Position numbers and translations under genes: made by a program. The notes below the pieces were generated by a model. That model was not told where the DNA came from. It did no database searches and saw nothing but the letters and a program-made list of their open reading frames with translations. From the NCBI RefSeq assembly GCF_916700565.1, contig NZ_CAKAKO010000001.1, forward strand, positions 744,001-808,000: a stretch of 64,000 bases of DNA. The letters run 5' to 3'. This document shows positions 1 through 10,333 of this stretch, piece after piece; position 1 is the first letter of the stretch; the number at the start of each line of letters is the position of its first letter. Source of the stretch: Xenophilus sp. Marseille-Q4582. Its GTDB lineage: Bacteria > Pseudomonadota > Gammaproteobacteria > Burkholderiales > Burkholderiaceae_C.

Positions 1-698
1 ACGACAGCCGCACCTACGAAGGCGCGTACATGGCCGGCATCATCGCGGGTGCGATGACCAAGTCCAACAAGCTGGGCGTGGTCGGCTCGGTGCCGATCCC
101 CGAAGTGCTGCGCAACATCAACAGCTTCACGCTGGGCGCGCAGTCGGTGAACCCCAAGATCACGACCAACGTGGTGTGGGTCAACGAATGGTTCAGCCCG
201 CCCAAGGAAACCGAAGCCGCCACCGCGCTGCTCAACGGCGGCGCCGACGTGCTGTTCCAGAACACCGATTCGCCGGCCGTGCTCAAGACCGCCCAGGAGC
301 GCGGCGCGCGCGCCTTCGGCTGGGACAGCGACATGACCGCCTACGGCCCCAAGGCCCACCTGGGTTCGGCCATCATCAACTGGGGCCCGTACTACATCAA
401 GGCCACCAAGGAAGCCCTGGACGGCACCTGGACCACGGGCCAGACCTGGTGGGGCGTGAAGGAAGGCGCGATCGACATCGTCTCCATCGCCGAAGACGTG
501 CCGGCCGACATCAAGGCCAAGGTGGAAGAGGTGAAGGCCGGCCTGAAGGCCGGTACCTACCACATCTGGAAGGGCCCGCTGGTCGGCCAGGACGGCAAGG
601 AGATCCTGGCCGCCGGCGCCGTGGCCGACGACAAGTTCCTGTCGGGCGTGAACTTCTACGTCAAGGGCGTGGAAGGCAAGGTGCCGGGCAAGAACTGA
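1..698 (+). CDS. BMP-family purine/nucleoside ABC receptor (3' part)
   Basis: This is the C-terminal part of a periplasmic substrate-binding protein of the BMP/PnrA (Med) family. The family binds nucleosides or purines for ABC uptake. The gene is open at the window edge: the frame reads through base 3 with residues DSRTYEGAYMAG, so the start lies outside. The segment contains the family signature VPIPEVLRNINSF and ends in a normal stop followed by a strong hairpin terminator. It closely resembles the complete BMP protein at 4429-5529 (same PIPEVL, NPK and PPKE segments), so the two are paralogues. Adenine and guanine deaminase genes nearby support a purine ligand, which is inference. The missing 5' part prevents signal peptide assessment. 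Confidence 0.9.
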   Translation, partial: DSRTYEGAYMAGIIAGAMTKSNKLGVVGSVPIPEVLRNINSFTLGAQSVNPKITTNVVWVNEWFSPPKETEAATALLNGGADVLFQNTDSPAVLKTAQERGARAFGWDSDMTAYGPKAHLGSAIINWGPYYIKATKEALDGTWTTGQTWWGVKEGAIDIVSIAEDVPADIKAKVEEVKAGLKAGTYHIWKGPLVGQDGKEILAAGAVADDKFLSGVNFYVKGVEGKVPGKN

Positions 699-717
699 TC
701 GTTGCCCTGCATCGCTG

Positions 718-742
718 AAAAGGCCGCGCAAGCGGCCTTTTT
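718..742 (+). terminator. Rho-independent terminator
   Basis: A perfect 10-bp stem (AAAAGGCCGC with GCGGCCTTTT) closes a GCAA tetraloop, and the T-run continues past the stem. It lies 20 bases after the stop of the BMP receptor and should end that transcript. Confidence 0.9.
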
Positions 743-789
743 CCATGGCGCCAGCCTGTTGCCGGCCGAGCGCCAGGCATGATCGGCGC

Positions 790-2553
<1,764 letters not shown>

Positions 2554-2664
2554 CGGGCGCGGGGCTGTGCCTGGGGTGGCGTGGCTCAGGCCCGAAGCGA
2601 TGGGCTTGACGGGCAACAGGCGGCCCCTCTATGGAGTGGGGCCGTTTTGGATGGCAGCCAGGCC

Positions 2665-2943
2665 ATGCGCGCGTTAAAAGTACTCGGCTGGATTGCCCTG
2701 AACCTCATCAGTTTTGTCGTGCCGATCTGGGTGGCGTCGCAAGTCGTCAAGGAGGAGCAGGCGTGGTTTGCCGCCCAGCCATACTTCCCTGATCTTCACG
2801 ATACGCCTCCGGGACTGTTCTTCGGCGCCGCGCTCATCGCTTGGCTGGCCGTGCTGCTTGTCGTGAATTTGGTGCTGCTGGCTGTGTGCTGGTGGCGTCG
2901 CAAACGGGCCAAAGCGCTGCAGATTGTTGGCGGCGGCGCCTAG
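2665..2943 (+). CDS. Small two-helix membrane protein, unknown
   Basis: This is a 92-residue protein with two clear hydrophobic helices, at about residues 7-27 (LGWIALNLISFVVPIWVA) and 54-76 (FFGAALIAWLAVLLVVNLV). They are joined by an acidic/aromatic loop, and the tail after the second helix is basic (WWRRKRAK), suggesting a cytoplasmic C-terminus. I do not recognise a family. It lies between the adenine deaminase gene and a convergent MFS gene. The coding case rests on the coherent membrane topology and the basic cytoplasmic tail; no strong ribosome binding site is visible. Confidence 0.55.
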   Translation: MRALKVLGWIALNLISFVVPIWVASQVVKEEQAWFAAQPYFPDLHDTPPGLFFGAALIAWLAVLLVVNLVLLAVCWWRRKRAKALQIVGGGA

Positions 2944-2988
2944 TCTGCTCCTCCTCCTGCTGGCAGGCGCCGGATCGGCTGCCCGTCG

Positions 2989-4239
2989 TCATGACGCTGC
3001 GATGGCCCTGAACCTGCGCCGCCGCTGCACCCAGGCATTGCCCAGCGCCCCCGCCGCCATGAGCACGCAGGTGCCGACGAACACGGCCCGCATGCCGATG
3101 TGCCCGCCCACGTAGCCGCCCAGCAGCGGCCCCGCCACCTGGCCCACGTACTGGGCCGACACCGAGTAGCCGAGCATCTGGCCGGCCGCGTTCTCGGGCA
3201 CGCTGTGGCGGATCACGGCCGCGATGCAGGGCAGCAGCCCGCCCAGCGACAGGCCCATGAGGAAGCGCAGCAGCACCAACTGCCAGCCGGCAGTCACAAA
3301 GGCCTGCGGCACCAGCAGCAGGGTCGACACGGCGAGGCAGGCGACGATGACGTTCCAGTGCCCGATGCGGTCGGCCAGTTTGCCGAGCTGCGCGGCTGAC
3401 AGGATACTGCCGAGGGCCGCCGCCGACATCACGAGGCCCGCGACCCAGGTGACCTGCGCGGCGTCGCGCACCAGCGTGGCGACATACACGGTGATGATGG
3501 GTTCGATGGACATGTTGGCCAGCATCAGCAGCATGCCGGTGGCGAACATGGCCGTGACCGGGCCCTTGTCGGGAATGCTGGCCCAGCCCGCACCCACGGG
3601 CTTGCCCTGGGCATTGCGCGGCCGGGGCGCCTCGCGGATGAGGAAGGTGGTGGCCAGGAAGGCGACGAAGATCACCGCCCCGGCCGCAAAGAAGGTGGCG
3701 CGGATGCCGATCAGCGGCGGCAGCGCGCCGCCCACCAGGGGCCCCACGAGGTTGCCTGCCATGATGGCCGAGGACATCGTGCCGAGCGCCCAGCCCGAGC
3801 GCGCCTTGGGCGTCTGCGTGGCGACCAGCAGCATCGAGCCGGAGGCATAGCCGCCCAGAAAGCCCGCGAGCAGCCGCAGGCCGACGAGCTGGTAAACGTC
3901 CTGCGCCACGCCGATCAGCGCCATCGCCACGGCCATGCCGAGGCTGGCGCGGATCAGCATCAGCTTGCGGCCGTACCGATCGGCCAGGCGCCCCCACAGT
4001 GGCGCGACCAGCGCGGCCGTGAGGAAGGTGGCGCCGTAGGCCGCGCCCGACCACTGCACGATGGCCGCGTGCTCGGACACGCCCAACTGCTCCACGTACA
4101 GCGGCAGGAAGGGCAGCAGCAGCGTCATCGCCACGATGGTGGTGAAGGCGCCGAACATGCACACCGCGAGGTTGCGGCGCCAGGGCCCTTCGTCGGGGGA
4201 GGGGGTCGAGATGGGGGCTTCGGTGGCCGCGAGAGTCAT
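2989..4239 (-). CDS. MFS drug/metabolite efflux transporter
   Basis: This is a 416-residue major facilitator superfamily protein of the DHA1/TetA-like type with about 12 transmembrane helices. The loop 2-3 signature is present as GRLADRYGRKLML. Helix 5 carries a multidrug-type G-x8-G-x3-GP motif (SSAIMAGNLVGPLVGG), and a long central loop contains KPVGAGWASIPDKGP. The N-terminus MTLAATEAPISTPSPDEGPW is hydrophilic, and ATG 4239 is preferred because residues upstream look non-coding. Substrate is unknown. It is transcribed toward the small membrane protein gene and divergently from the BMP receptor at 4429, so a purine-linked role is possible but unsupported. Confidence 0.88.
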   Translation of the reverse strand: MTLAATEAPISTPSPDEGPWRRNLAVCMFGAFTTIVAMTLLLPFLPLYVEQLGVSEHAAIVQWSGAAYGATFLTAALVAPLWGRLADRYGRKLMLIRASLGMAVAMALIGVAQDVYQLVGLRLLAGFLGGYASGSMLLVATQTPKARSGWALGTMSSAIMAGNLVGPLVGGALPPLIGIRATFFAAGAVIFVAFLATTFLIREAPRPRNAQGKPVGAGWASIPDKGPVTAMFATGMLLMLANMSIEPIITVYVATLVRDAAQVTWVAGLVMSAAALGSILSAAQLGKLADRIGHWNVIVACLAVSTLLLVPQAFVTAGWQLVLLRFLMGLSLGGLLPCIAAVIRHSVPENAAGQMLGYSVSAQYVGQVAGPLLGGYVGGHIGMRAVFVGTCVLMAAGALGNAWVQRRRRFRAIAAS

Positions 4240-4428
4240 GCAGGGCATTCTGCGGCGATCCGCGCCATCGTGCCCCTGCCGATGTGCGGCGGCGGGCATC
4301 GCGGAGCCCGAAGCCCGGAGATCGGCTTGGGCGTGGGCTTTCAAGGCCTTCTACAATTGCGGCCTCGCGCTGCAGGCGTCCCGGCTGCAGCGCATTTCTT
4401 TTTCACCGGGGCCATGTAGAGGAACACC

Positions 4429-5529
4429 ATGTACAAAAACCTCGCCGCCGCATTCGCGGCCGCTTGTTTTTTCTCCCCCGTTTTTTCACAACAGCCCGCG
4501 CCGGCAGCCGCTGTGGCGGCGCCACCGCTGAAGGTCGGCTTCGTCCAGGTGGCGCCGGTCGGCGATGCGGGCTGGGTGCGCCAGCATGACGAGGGCCGCA
4601 AGGCCATGGAGGCCGCGCTCGGCGCGCGCGTGCGCACCACCACGGTCGAGAACGTGCCCGAAGGCGCGGATGCCGAACGCGTGATCCGCGACCTGGCCCA
4701 GCAGGGGCATGGCCTGATCTTCACGCCCAGCTTCGGCTACATGGAGCCCACGCTGCGCGTGGCCCAGGACTTCCCGAATGTGAAGTTCGAGTCGGTCACG
4801 GGTCTGAAGACGGCGCCCAACGTGGCGACGGCCAATGCGCGCTATTACGAAGGCCGCTACCTGGCCGGCATCGCGGCCGGGCGCATGACGAAGACGAACG
4901 TGGCCGGCTATGTGGCCGGCTTCCCGATCCCCGAGGTGCTGCAGGGCATCAACGCCTTCACATTGGGCATGCGCTCGGTGAACCCGAAGGCGCAGGTCAA
5001 GGTGATCTGGCTCGACGTCTGGTTCGACCCGCCCAAGGAGCGCGACGCGGCCATGACGCTGTTCAACCAGGACGCGGACGTGATCGCCTTCCACACCGGC
5101 TCCACGGCCGTGATGCAGGCGGCGCAGGAGCGCGGCAAGCTGGCCATCGCCTACCACTCCGACATGCGCAAGGTGGCGCCGCAGGCGCAGGTGCTCGCCG
5201 TCACGCACCAGTGGGGCGGCTATTACACGCAGCGCGCGCGCGAGGTGCTGGCCGGTCAATGGAAGCCGGGCAATGTCTGGGGCGGCGTGCGCGAGGGCAT
5301 GATCCGCGTCGGCGATTTTGGCCCGCAGGTGCCCGAAGCGGTGCAGCGCGAGGTGCTGGCACGCCAGAAAGAGATCGGCGAAGGCAAGCTGCAACCCTTC
5401 CGTGCCGCGGCCGACGTGCGCGACAACGAAGGCAAGGTGGTGATCCCCAAGGGGCAGGCCTTGAGCGACGCACAGATCCTGCAGATGAACTGGCTGGCCG
5501 AAGGCGTGCAGGGCCGCATCCACCGGTGA
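4429..5529 (+). CDS. BMP-family purine/nucleoside ABC receptor
   Basis: This is a complete 366-residue periplasmic binding protein of the BMP/PnrA family. A signal peptide (MYKNLAAAFAAACFFSPVFS) is followed by the mature domain starting near PPLKVGFVQVAP. Family segments include DEGRKAMEAALG, FTPSFGYMEPTLRVAQDFP, NARYYEGRYLAGIAAG and VAGFPIPEVLQGINAFTLG. An AGAGGA ribosome binding site sits just before ATG 4429. It is paralogous to the truncated receptor at the window start, and a guanine deaminase gene follows 128 bases downstream in the same direction. A role in capturing purine bases or nucleosides for an ABC importer encoded elsewhere is likely. No ATPase or permease partner is visible here. 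Confidence 0.93.
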   Translation: MYKNLAAAFAAACFFSPVFSQQPAPAAAVAAPPLKVGFVQVAPVGDAGWVRQHDEGRKAMEAALGARVRTTTVENVPEGADAERVIRDLAQQGHGLIFTPSFGYMEPTLRVAQDFPNVKFESVTGLKTAPNVATANARYYEGRYLAGIAAGRMTKTNVAGYVAGFPIPEVLQGINAFTLGMRSVNPKAQVKVIWLDVWFDPPKERDAAMTLFNQDADVIAFHTGSTAVMQAAQERGKLAIAYHSDMRKVAPQAQVLAVTHQWGGYYTQRAREVLAGQWKPGNVWGGVREGMIRVGDFGPQVPEAVQREVLARQKEIGEGKLQPFRAAADVRDNEGKVVIPKGQALSDAQILQMNWLAEGVQGRIHR

Positions 5530-5657
5530 GCGCCGACGGGGGGCCCCTGACATCCGGCGCGCAGGGCGCCGTCCATATGAACCCCATACGCAGGTCGGCA
5601 TGGCGCAGACCTCCGGCCTGCGTCAAGATCGCATGACGTTCTCCTGACTTCCTTTCC

Positions 5658-6959
5658 ATGATGAAAAAAGCCTACCGTGCGGCCCTGCTGCGCTTCGACG
5701 ACGCCGGCGCGCCCCAGTTCGACCAGGACGGCCTGCTCGTCACCGGCGCGGATGCGCAGGGCCGCGTGCGTGTGCTCGATGCTGGCAGCCATGCGGCGGT
5801 GGCGCCGCGGCACCCCGATGCCGAAATCACGCACTGGCCCGGTCGCATCCTGGCGCCCGGCTTCGTGGACATGCACATCCACTTCCCGCAGCTGGACATC
5901 ATCGGCGCACCGGCCGACGGCCTGCTGCCTTGGCTGGAGAACTACACCTTCCCCGAGGAATCCCGCTTCGCCGACGCCGCGCATGCGCAGGCGGCGGCCA
6001 GCTTCTTCTTCGACGAACTGCTGCGCCAGGGCGTGACCACGGCGCTGACCTTCTGCACCTCGCACCCGGCCTCGGTCGAGGCCTTCTTCGGCGAGGCGCA
6101 GCGCCGCCAGCTGCGCATGATCGGCGGCAAGGTGCTGCAGGACCGCCATTCGCCCGACGGCGTGCGCGACCAGACCGAGCAGAGCCTGATCGACACCGAA
6201 GCGCTGATCCGGCGCTGGCACGGCACCGACCGGCTGGGCTATGCGATCACGCCGCGCTTCGCGCCCACCAGCACCGACGCCCAGCTGCGCGGCGCGGGCG
6301 AACTGGCCGCGAAGTACGCCGACACCTGGATCCATTCGCACGTGGCCGAGAACAAGGACGAGGTGCAGTGGGCGCGCGAGCTGTTCCCCCGGGCGCGCTC
6401 CTACCTGGACGTCTACACCGGCTTCGGTCTGATGCGCGAACGCGCGGTGTACGCGCACTGCATCCATTTCGACGATGCCGATCGGCAGCTGATGCACGAG
6501 ACCAGGACCGCCGCCGCGGTGAGCCCGACCAGCAACCTGTTCCTGGGCAGCGGCTTCTTCGACTTCGAGGGCGCGCAGCGCACGCACATGCTGCACGGCC
6601 TGGCCAGCGACGTGGGGGGTGGCACCAGCTTCAGCCCCTTCCACACCATGCTGGCGGCCTACTACATCGGCCGTGAAGGGCAGACCAAGCCGGGTCTGAG
6701 CCTGAAGCCTTCGCGCCTGTGGTGGCTGCACACGGCTGGCGCGGCGCAGGCGCTGGGCCTGGCCGGCACCCTCGGCAACCTGCAGCCAGGCTGCGAGGCG
6801 GACTTCCTGGTGCTCAACCCCGTCGCCACGCCGCTGCTGGCGCGCAAGACCGCGCGTTCGGAATCGCTGGAAGAGCTGCTGTTCGCGCTGATCGTGCTGG
6901 GCGACGACCGGCTGATCGAGCGCACGGTCATCGGTCAGCAGGGCGCTGCGGCCGCCTGA
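5658..6959 (+). CDS. guaD: Guanine deaminase
   Basis: Converts guanine to xanthine and ammonia in the cytosol, using one bound zinc. The 433-residue protein belongs to the amidohydrolase superfamily and has the expected metal and catalytic residues: H73-x-H75 in DMHIHFPQ, H228 in [12 protein letters not shown]267 or H270 in YAHCIH, and D318 in LASDVGGG. The guanine-binding segment is seen as [14 protein letters not shown] (about 197-210), and length is normal for bacterial GuaD. It follows the BMP receptor gene on the same strand and, with the adenine deaminase at 1504, would send both purine bases toward hypoxanthine/xanthine oxidation. Xanthine dehydrogenase genes are not in the window. Confidence 0.96.
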   Translation: MMKKAYRAALLRFDDAGAPQFDQDGLLVTGADAQGRVRVLDAGSHAAVAPRHPDAEITHWPGRILAPGFVDMHIHFPQLDIIGAPADGLLPWLENYTFPEESRFADAAHAQAAASFFFDELLRQGVTTALTFCTSHPASVEAFFGEAQRRQLRMIGGKVLQDRHSPDGVRDQTEQSLIDTEALIRRWHGTDRLGYAITPRFAPTSTDAQLRGAGELAAKYADTWIHSHVAENKDEVQWARELFPRARSYLDVYTGFGLMRERAVYAHCIHFDDADRQLMHETRTAAAVSPTSNLFLGSGFFDFEGAQRTHMLHGLASDVGGGTSFSPFHTMLAAYYIGREGQTKPGLSLKPSRLWWLHTAGAAQALGLAGTLGNLQPGCEADFLVLNPVATPLLARKTARSESLEELLFALIVLGDDRLIERTVIGQQGAAAA

Positions 6960-7060
6960 GTTCGCGAGCGGGCCGGGGCGCCGGGCGTGCGGCTGGGGCG
7001 CCGTGCCAAAATCCTGGCCCTTTTCCGATTCCGGAAGCGAACCCCCTTGAGCGAGCGGCG

Positions 7061-7630
7061 ATGACCATCAAGAGCGACAAATGGATCCGGCGCATGGCCG
7101 AGCAGCACGGCATGATCGAGCCCTTCGAGCCGGGCCAGGTGCGCCATGCCGCCAACGGCAACAAGATCGTGAGCTACGGCACCAGCAGCTACGGCTACGA
7201 CATCCGCTGCGCGCCGGAATTCAAGGTCTTCACCAACATCCACAGCACGGTGGTGGACCCGAAGAACTTCGACGAGAAGAGCTTCGTGGACATCAATGCC
7301 GACGTCTGCATCATCCCGCCCAACAGCTTCGCGCTGGCGCGCACGGTGGAGTACTTTCGCATCCCGCGCAATGTGCTGACCATCTGCCTGGGCAAGAGCA
7401 CCTACGCGCGCTGCGGCATCATCGTCAACGTCACGCCCTTCGAGCCCGAATGGGAAGGCTACGTGACGCTGGAGTTCTCCAACACCACGCCGCTGCCGGC
7501 CAAGATCTACGCGGGCGAGGGTTGCGCCCAGGTGCTGTTCTTCGAGAGCGACGAGGTCTGCGAGACCAGCTACAAGGACCGCGGGGGCAAGTACCAGGGC
7601 CAGCACGGCGTGACGCTGCCCAAGACCTGA
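7061..7630 (+). CDS. dcd: dCTP deaminase
   Basis: Deaminates dCTP to dUTP, the main route to dTMP in proteobacteria. The 189-residue protein is nearly canonical: [22 protein letters not shown] at the start, [14 protein letters not shown], the nucleotide-binding [23 protein letters not shown] with its catalytic Glu, and the C-terminal [16 protein letters not shown] that closes over the active site in the trimer. ATG 7061 is certain from this N-terminus, although the frame is open much further upstream. It is a housekeeping gene between guaD and a metallopeptidase gene, with no sign of an operon. Confidence 0.98.
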   Translation: MTIKSDKWIRRMAEQHGMIEPFEPGQVRHAANGNKIVSYGTSSYGYDIRCAPEFKVFTNIHSTVVDPKNFDEKSFVDINADVCIIPPNSFALARTVEYFRIPRNVLTICLGKSTYARCGIIVNVTPFEPEWEGYVTLEFSNTTPLPAKIYAGEGCAQVLFFESDEVCETSYKDRGGKYQGQHGVTLPKT

Positions 7631-7773
7631 GCCATCCGCTGGTGCGATGCGGCCGGCGCTGTAGGCGGGACGCCAAATCGTTCACGGCCGCCCCGTTCCG
7701 TCTGCCAGAAGCCCTTCGGCGCAGCGTACCATTCGCGGGCGAAGGCGCAGGCACGCGCCCATGGAGCAAAAGC

Positions 7774-8649
7774 ATGCGCTGGGAAGGCAACGATCAATCG
7801 GACAACGTCGAAGACCGCCGCAGCAGCGGCGGGGGCGGTGGTTTTCCCATCGGCGGGCGCGGCATCGGGCTGGGCACGGTGGCCATCGCGGTGGTGGCCG
7901 GCCTGATCTTCGGCGTCAACCCGCTCACGATCCTCGGCCTGCTCAGCGGCGGCGCCCCCACCGAGGTGGTGCAGCAGCAGGGCCCGGCGCAGGCGCCGCC
8001 CGCCGACGACCGCGAGGCGGCCTTCGTCTCCACCGTGCTGCGCAACACGGAAGAGGTCTGGGGCAAGGTGTTCCAGGCCAACCGCGCCACCTACCAGCAG
8101 CCGCGCCTGGTGCTCTACCGGGGTGTCACGCCCACGGCCTGCGGCACCGGCCAGAGCGCGATGGGCCCGTTCTACTGCCCCGGCGACAAGAAGATCTACA
8201 TCGATCTGGGCTTCTTCGACACGCTCAAGCAGCAGCTGGGCGCGCCGGGCGAGTTCGCGCGCGCCTACGTGATCGCGCACGAGGTGGCGCACCACGTGCA
8301 GGACCAGCTGGGCGTGACCGGCCGCGTGGACGCCATGCGCGGGCGCATCAGCCAGAGCCAGCAGAACGAGCTGAGCGTGCGCGTGGAACTGCAGGCCGAT
8401 TGCTTCTCGGGCGTGTGGGCGCACCATTCGCAGCAGTCCAAGCAGTGGCTGGAGCCGGGCGACATCGAGTCGGCGATGAACGCTGCCGCCAAGATCGGCG
8501 ATGACGCGCTGCAGCGCTCGGCCGGCCGCGCCGTGGTGCCCGACAGCTTCACCCACGGCAGCAGCGCGCAGCGCCAGCGCTGGTTCGCCACCGGCTACAA
8601 GACCGGCAGTGTGCAGGCCTGCGACACCTTCTCGGCCGACCGGCTCTGA
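7774..8649 (+). CDS. YpfJ-like neutral zinc metallopeptidase
   Basis: This 291-residue protein belongs to the zinc-metallopeptidase family PF04228 (YpfJ/KPN_02809). A glycine-rich basic N-terminus (RRSSGGGGGFPIGGRG) precedes a single membrane anchor at about residues 31-58. The extracytoplasmic domain holds the zincin motif H169-E-V-A-H173-H and the downstream VELQADCFSGVWAHHS, whose Glu and Asp are typical third-ligand candidates. TACGTGQSAMGPFYCPGDKKIYID is the family hallmark. Substrates are not known for the family. ATG 7774 starts the conserved MRWEGNDQSDNVEDRR segment. Confidence 0.94.
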   Translation: MRWEGNDQSDNVEDRRSSGGGGGFPIGGRGIGLGTVAIAVVAGLIFGVNPLTILGLLSGGAPTEVVQQQGPAQAPPADDREAAFVSTVLRNTEEVWGKVFQANRATYQQPRLVLYRGVTPTACGTGQSAMGPFYCPGDKKIYIDLGFFDTLKQQLGAPGEFARAYVIAHEVAHHVQDQLGVTGRVDAMRGRISQSQQNELSVRVELQADCFSGVWAHHSQQSKQWLEPGDIESAMNAAAKIGDDALQRSAGRAVVPDSFTHGSSAQRQRWFATGYKTGSVQACDTFSADRL

Positions 8650-8734
8650 GGCACCGCCGGTGGCTGTCCGGCGGCGTTCCCCTGCTGAGAGTGGGGTTTT
8701 GTGACAGGCGGGTGAAAGCCTGTGGCCCTGCCGC

Positions 8735-8757
8735 CACTGCCGCTTTTTGCGGCAGTG
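8735..8757 (+). promoter_or_regulatory. Perfect hairpin in the rhlE 5' leader
   Basis: CACTGCCGC and GCGGCAGTG form a perfect 9-bp stem around a TTTTT loop. No T-run follows, so it is not a classical terminator. It ends 16 bases before the rhlE start codon and directly precedes the GCGGG that may serve as ribosome binding site. It could affect translation or mRNA stability of the helicase if it lies in the transcript; the transcription start is not known. Confidence 0.5.
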
Positions 8758-8773
8758 CGACAATGGCGGGTTC

Positions 8774-10249
8774 ATGAGCACTCTCTATTCCGACCTCGCG
8801 CTGGCGGACACCCTCAAGCGCGCCGTGGCCGACATGGGCTACGAGAACATGACGCCGATCCAGGCGCAGGCCATTCCGGTGGTGTTGACGGGCCAGGACG
8901 TGATGGGCGCCGCACAGACCGGTACGGGCAAGACGGCGGCCTTCTCGCTGCCGCTGCTGCAGCGCCTGCTCAAGCACGAGAACGCCTCGACTTCGCCGGC
9001 CCGCCACCCCGTGCGCGCGCTGGTGCTGCTGCCCACGCGCGAACTGGCCGACCAGGTGGCCCAGCAGATCAAGGCCTACGCCAAATACACGCAATTGCGC
9101 AGCACGGTGGTCTTCGGCGGCATCGACATGAAGCCGCAGACGGCCGAGCTCAAGAAGGGCGTCGAGGTGCTGGTGGCCACGCCCGGGCGCCTGCTGGACC
9201 ACATCGAAGCCAAGAACGCGGTGCTGAACCAGGTCGAGTACGTGGTGCTGGACGAGGCCGACCGCATGCTGGACATCGGCTTCCTGCCCGACCTGCAGCG
9301 CATCCTCTCCTACCTGCCCAAGCAGCGCACCACGCTGCTGTTTTCCGCCACCTTCTCGCCCGAGATCAAGCGCCTGGCCGGCAGCTACCTGCAGAACCCG
9401 ATCACCATCGAGGTCGCGCGGCCCAACGAGACGGCTTCCACGGTGGAGCAGCGCTTCTACCGCGTGGCCGACGACGACAAGCGCCGCGCGCTCAAGCAGA
9501 TCGTGCGCCAGCGCGGCATCACGCAGGCTTTCGTCTTCGTCAACAGCAAGCTGGGCTGCGCGCGGCTGGCGCGTTCGCTGGAGCGCGAAGGCCTTCGCTG
9601 CACGGCGCTGCACGGTGACAAGAGCCAGGACGAGCGCCTGAAGGCCTTGGCCGCTTTCAAGGCCGGCGAGGTGGACCTGCTGGTGTGCACCGACGTGGCC
9701 GCGCGCGGCCTGGACATCAAGGACGTGCCCGCGGTGTTCAATTTCGACATCCCGTTCAATGCCGAGGATTACGTGCACCGCATCGGCCGCACGGGCCGCG
9801 CCGGGGCCTCGGGCCTGGCGGTGAGCTTCTCGGCCGGCGGCAACGATGCCCGGCTGGTGGCCGACATCGAGAAGCTGATCAAGAAGCCGATCGAGCTGGA
9901 GGCGCTGGAGTACGAGGAAGACCGGCCCAACTTCCGCCGGGATGGCCGCATCAACGACGGCCGCCGCCACTGGCGCGAGGAAGGCGAGACCGGCGATGCG
10001 CGCGACGCGCTGGACCGCCCGCGCGACAGCCGCGAGGCCTACCGCTCGCCGCGCCCGCAACGCGCCCCGGCCGCGCCGCGGGATCCGTTCTTCGACCGCC
10101 CTTACGAGCCGAGCGAACGCGACGCGGCCCCCGCCTGGGAATCGGCGTCCGCCAAGGCCGTGCCGGTCAGCCGCTCGCCGGCCAGCCACATCCGCAGCAA
10201 GCGCAAGGTGCCGGCGCTGTTCAAGGCCGCCGAGCCGTCCGGCAGCTGA
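8774..10249 (+). CDS. rhlE: DEAD-box RNA helicase RhlE
   Basis: ATP-dependent RNA helicase acting in ribosome assembly, RNA decay or cold adaptation. The 491-residue protein shows all superfamily 2 motifs: the Q motif near residues 25-32, Walker A AQTGTGKT (47-54), PTRELADQ (88-95), DEAD (160-163), SATF (191-194), and the motif VI segment HRIGRTGRAG. The C-terminal 110 residues are low-complexity, rich in Arg, Pro and Asp, and probably disordered RNA-binding tail. ATG 8774 gives the usual MSTLYSDLALAD start. A strong terminator follows at 10284. Confidence 0.96.
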   Translation: MSTLYSDLALADTLKRAVADMGYENMTPIQAQAIPVVLTGQDVMGAAQTGTGKTAAFSLPLLQRLLKHENASTSPARHPVRALVLLPTRELADQVAQQIKAYAKYTQLRSTVVFGGIDMKPQTAELKKGVEVLVATPGRLLDHIEAKNAVLNQVEYVVLDEADRMLDIGFLPDLQRILSYLPKQRTTLLFSATFSPEIKRLAGSYLQNPITIEVARPNETASTVEQRFYRVADDDKRRALKQIVRQRGITQAFVFVNSKLGCARLARSLEREGLRCTALHGDKSQDERLKALAAFKAGEVDLLVCTDVAARGLDIKDVPAVFNFDIPFNAEDYVHRIGRTGRAGASGLAVSFSAGGNDARLVADIEKLIKKPIELEALEYEEDRPNFRRDGRINDGRRHWREEGETGDARDALDRPRDSREAYRSPRPQRAPAAPRDPFFDRPYEPSERDAAPAWESASAKAVPVSRSPASHIRSKRKVPALFKAAEPSGS

Positions 10250-10283
10250 GGCGGGCGCGGCGCAGCCGCTGGCGCTGCTGTGC

Positions 10284-10310
10284 AAGGCGCCCGCGTGGCG
10301 CCTTTTCTTC
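10284..10310 (+). terminator. Rho-independent terminator of rhlE
   Basis: AAGGCGCC (10284-10291) pairs perfectly with GGCGCCTT (10297-10304) around a CGCGT loop. It is followed by a T-rich run that merges into a TTC repeat. It lies 35 bases after the rhlE stop. Confidence 0.9.
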
Positions 10311-10328
10311 TTCTTCTTCTTCTTCTTC
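10305..10328. repeat. (TTC)8 trinucleotide microsatellite
   Basis: Eight uninterrupted TTC units (GAA on the other strand) follow the rhlE terminator stem. They end 5 bases before the complement of the apaH stop codon. Being between convergent genes, copy number change would alter no protein, but could alter the terminator's U-tract quality. Confidence 0.85.
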
Positions 10329-10333
10329 TCGCG

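Noticed and set aside
8680-8735. CTGAGA next to GGGG before rhlE, resembling a TPP riboswitch element
   Set aside because: The other conserved TPP blocks are absent and rhlE has no link to thiamine.
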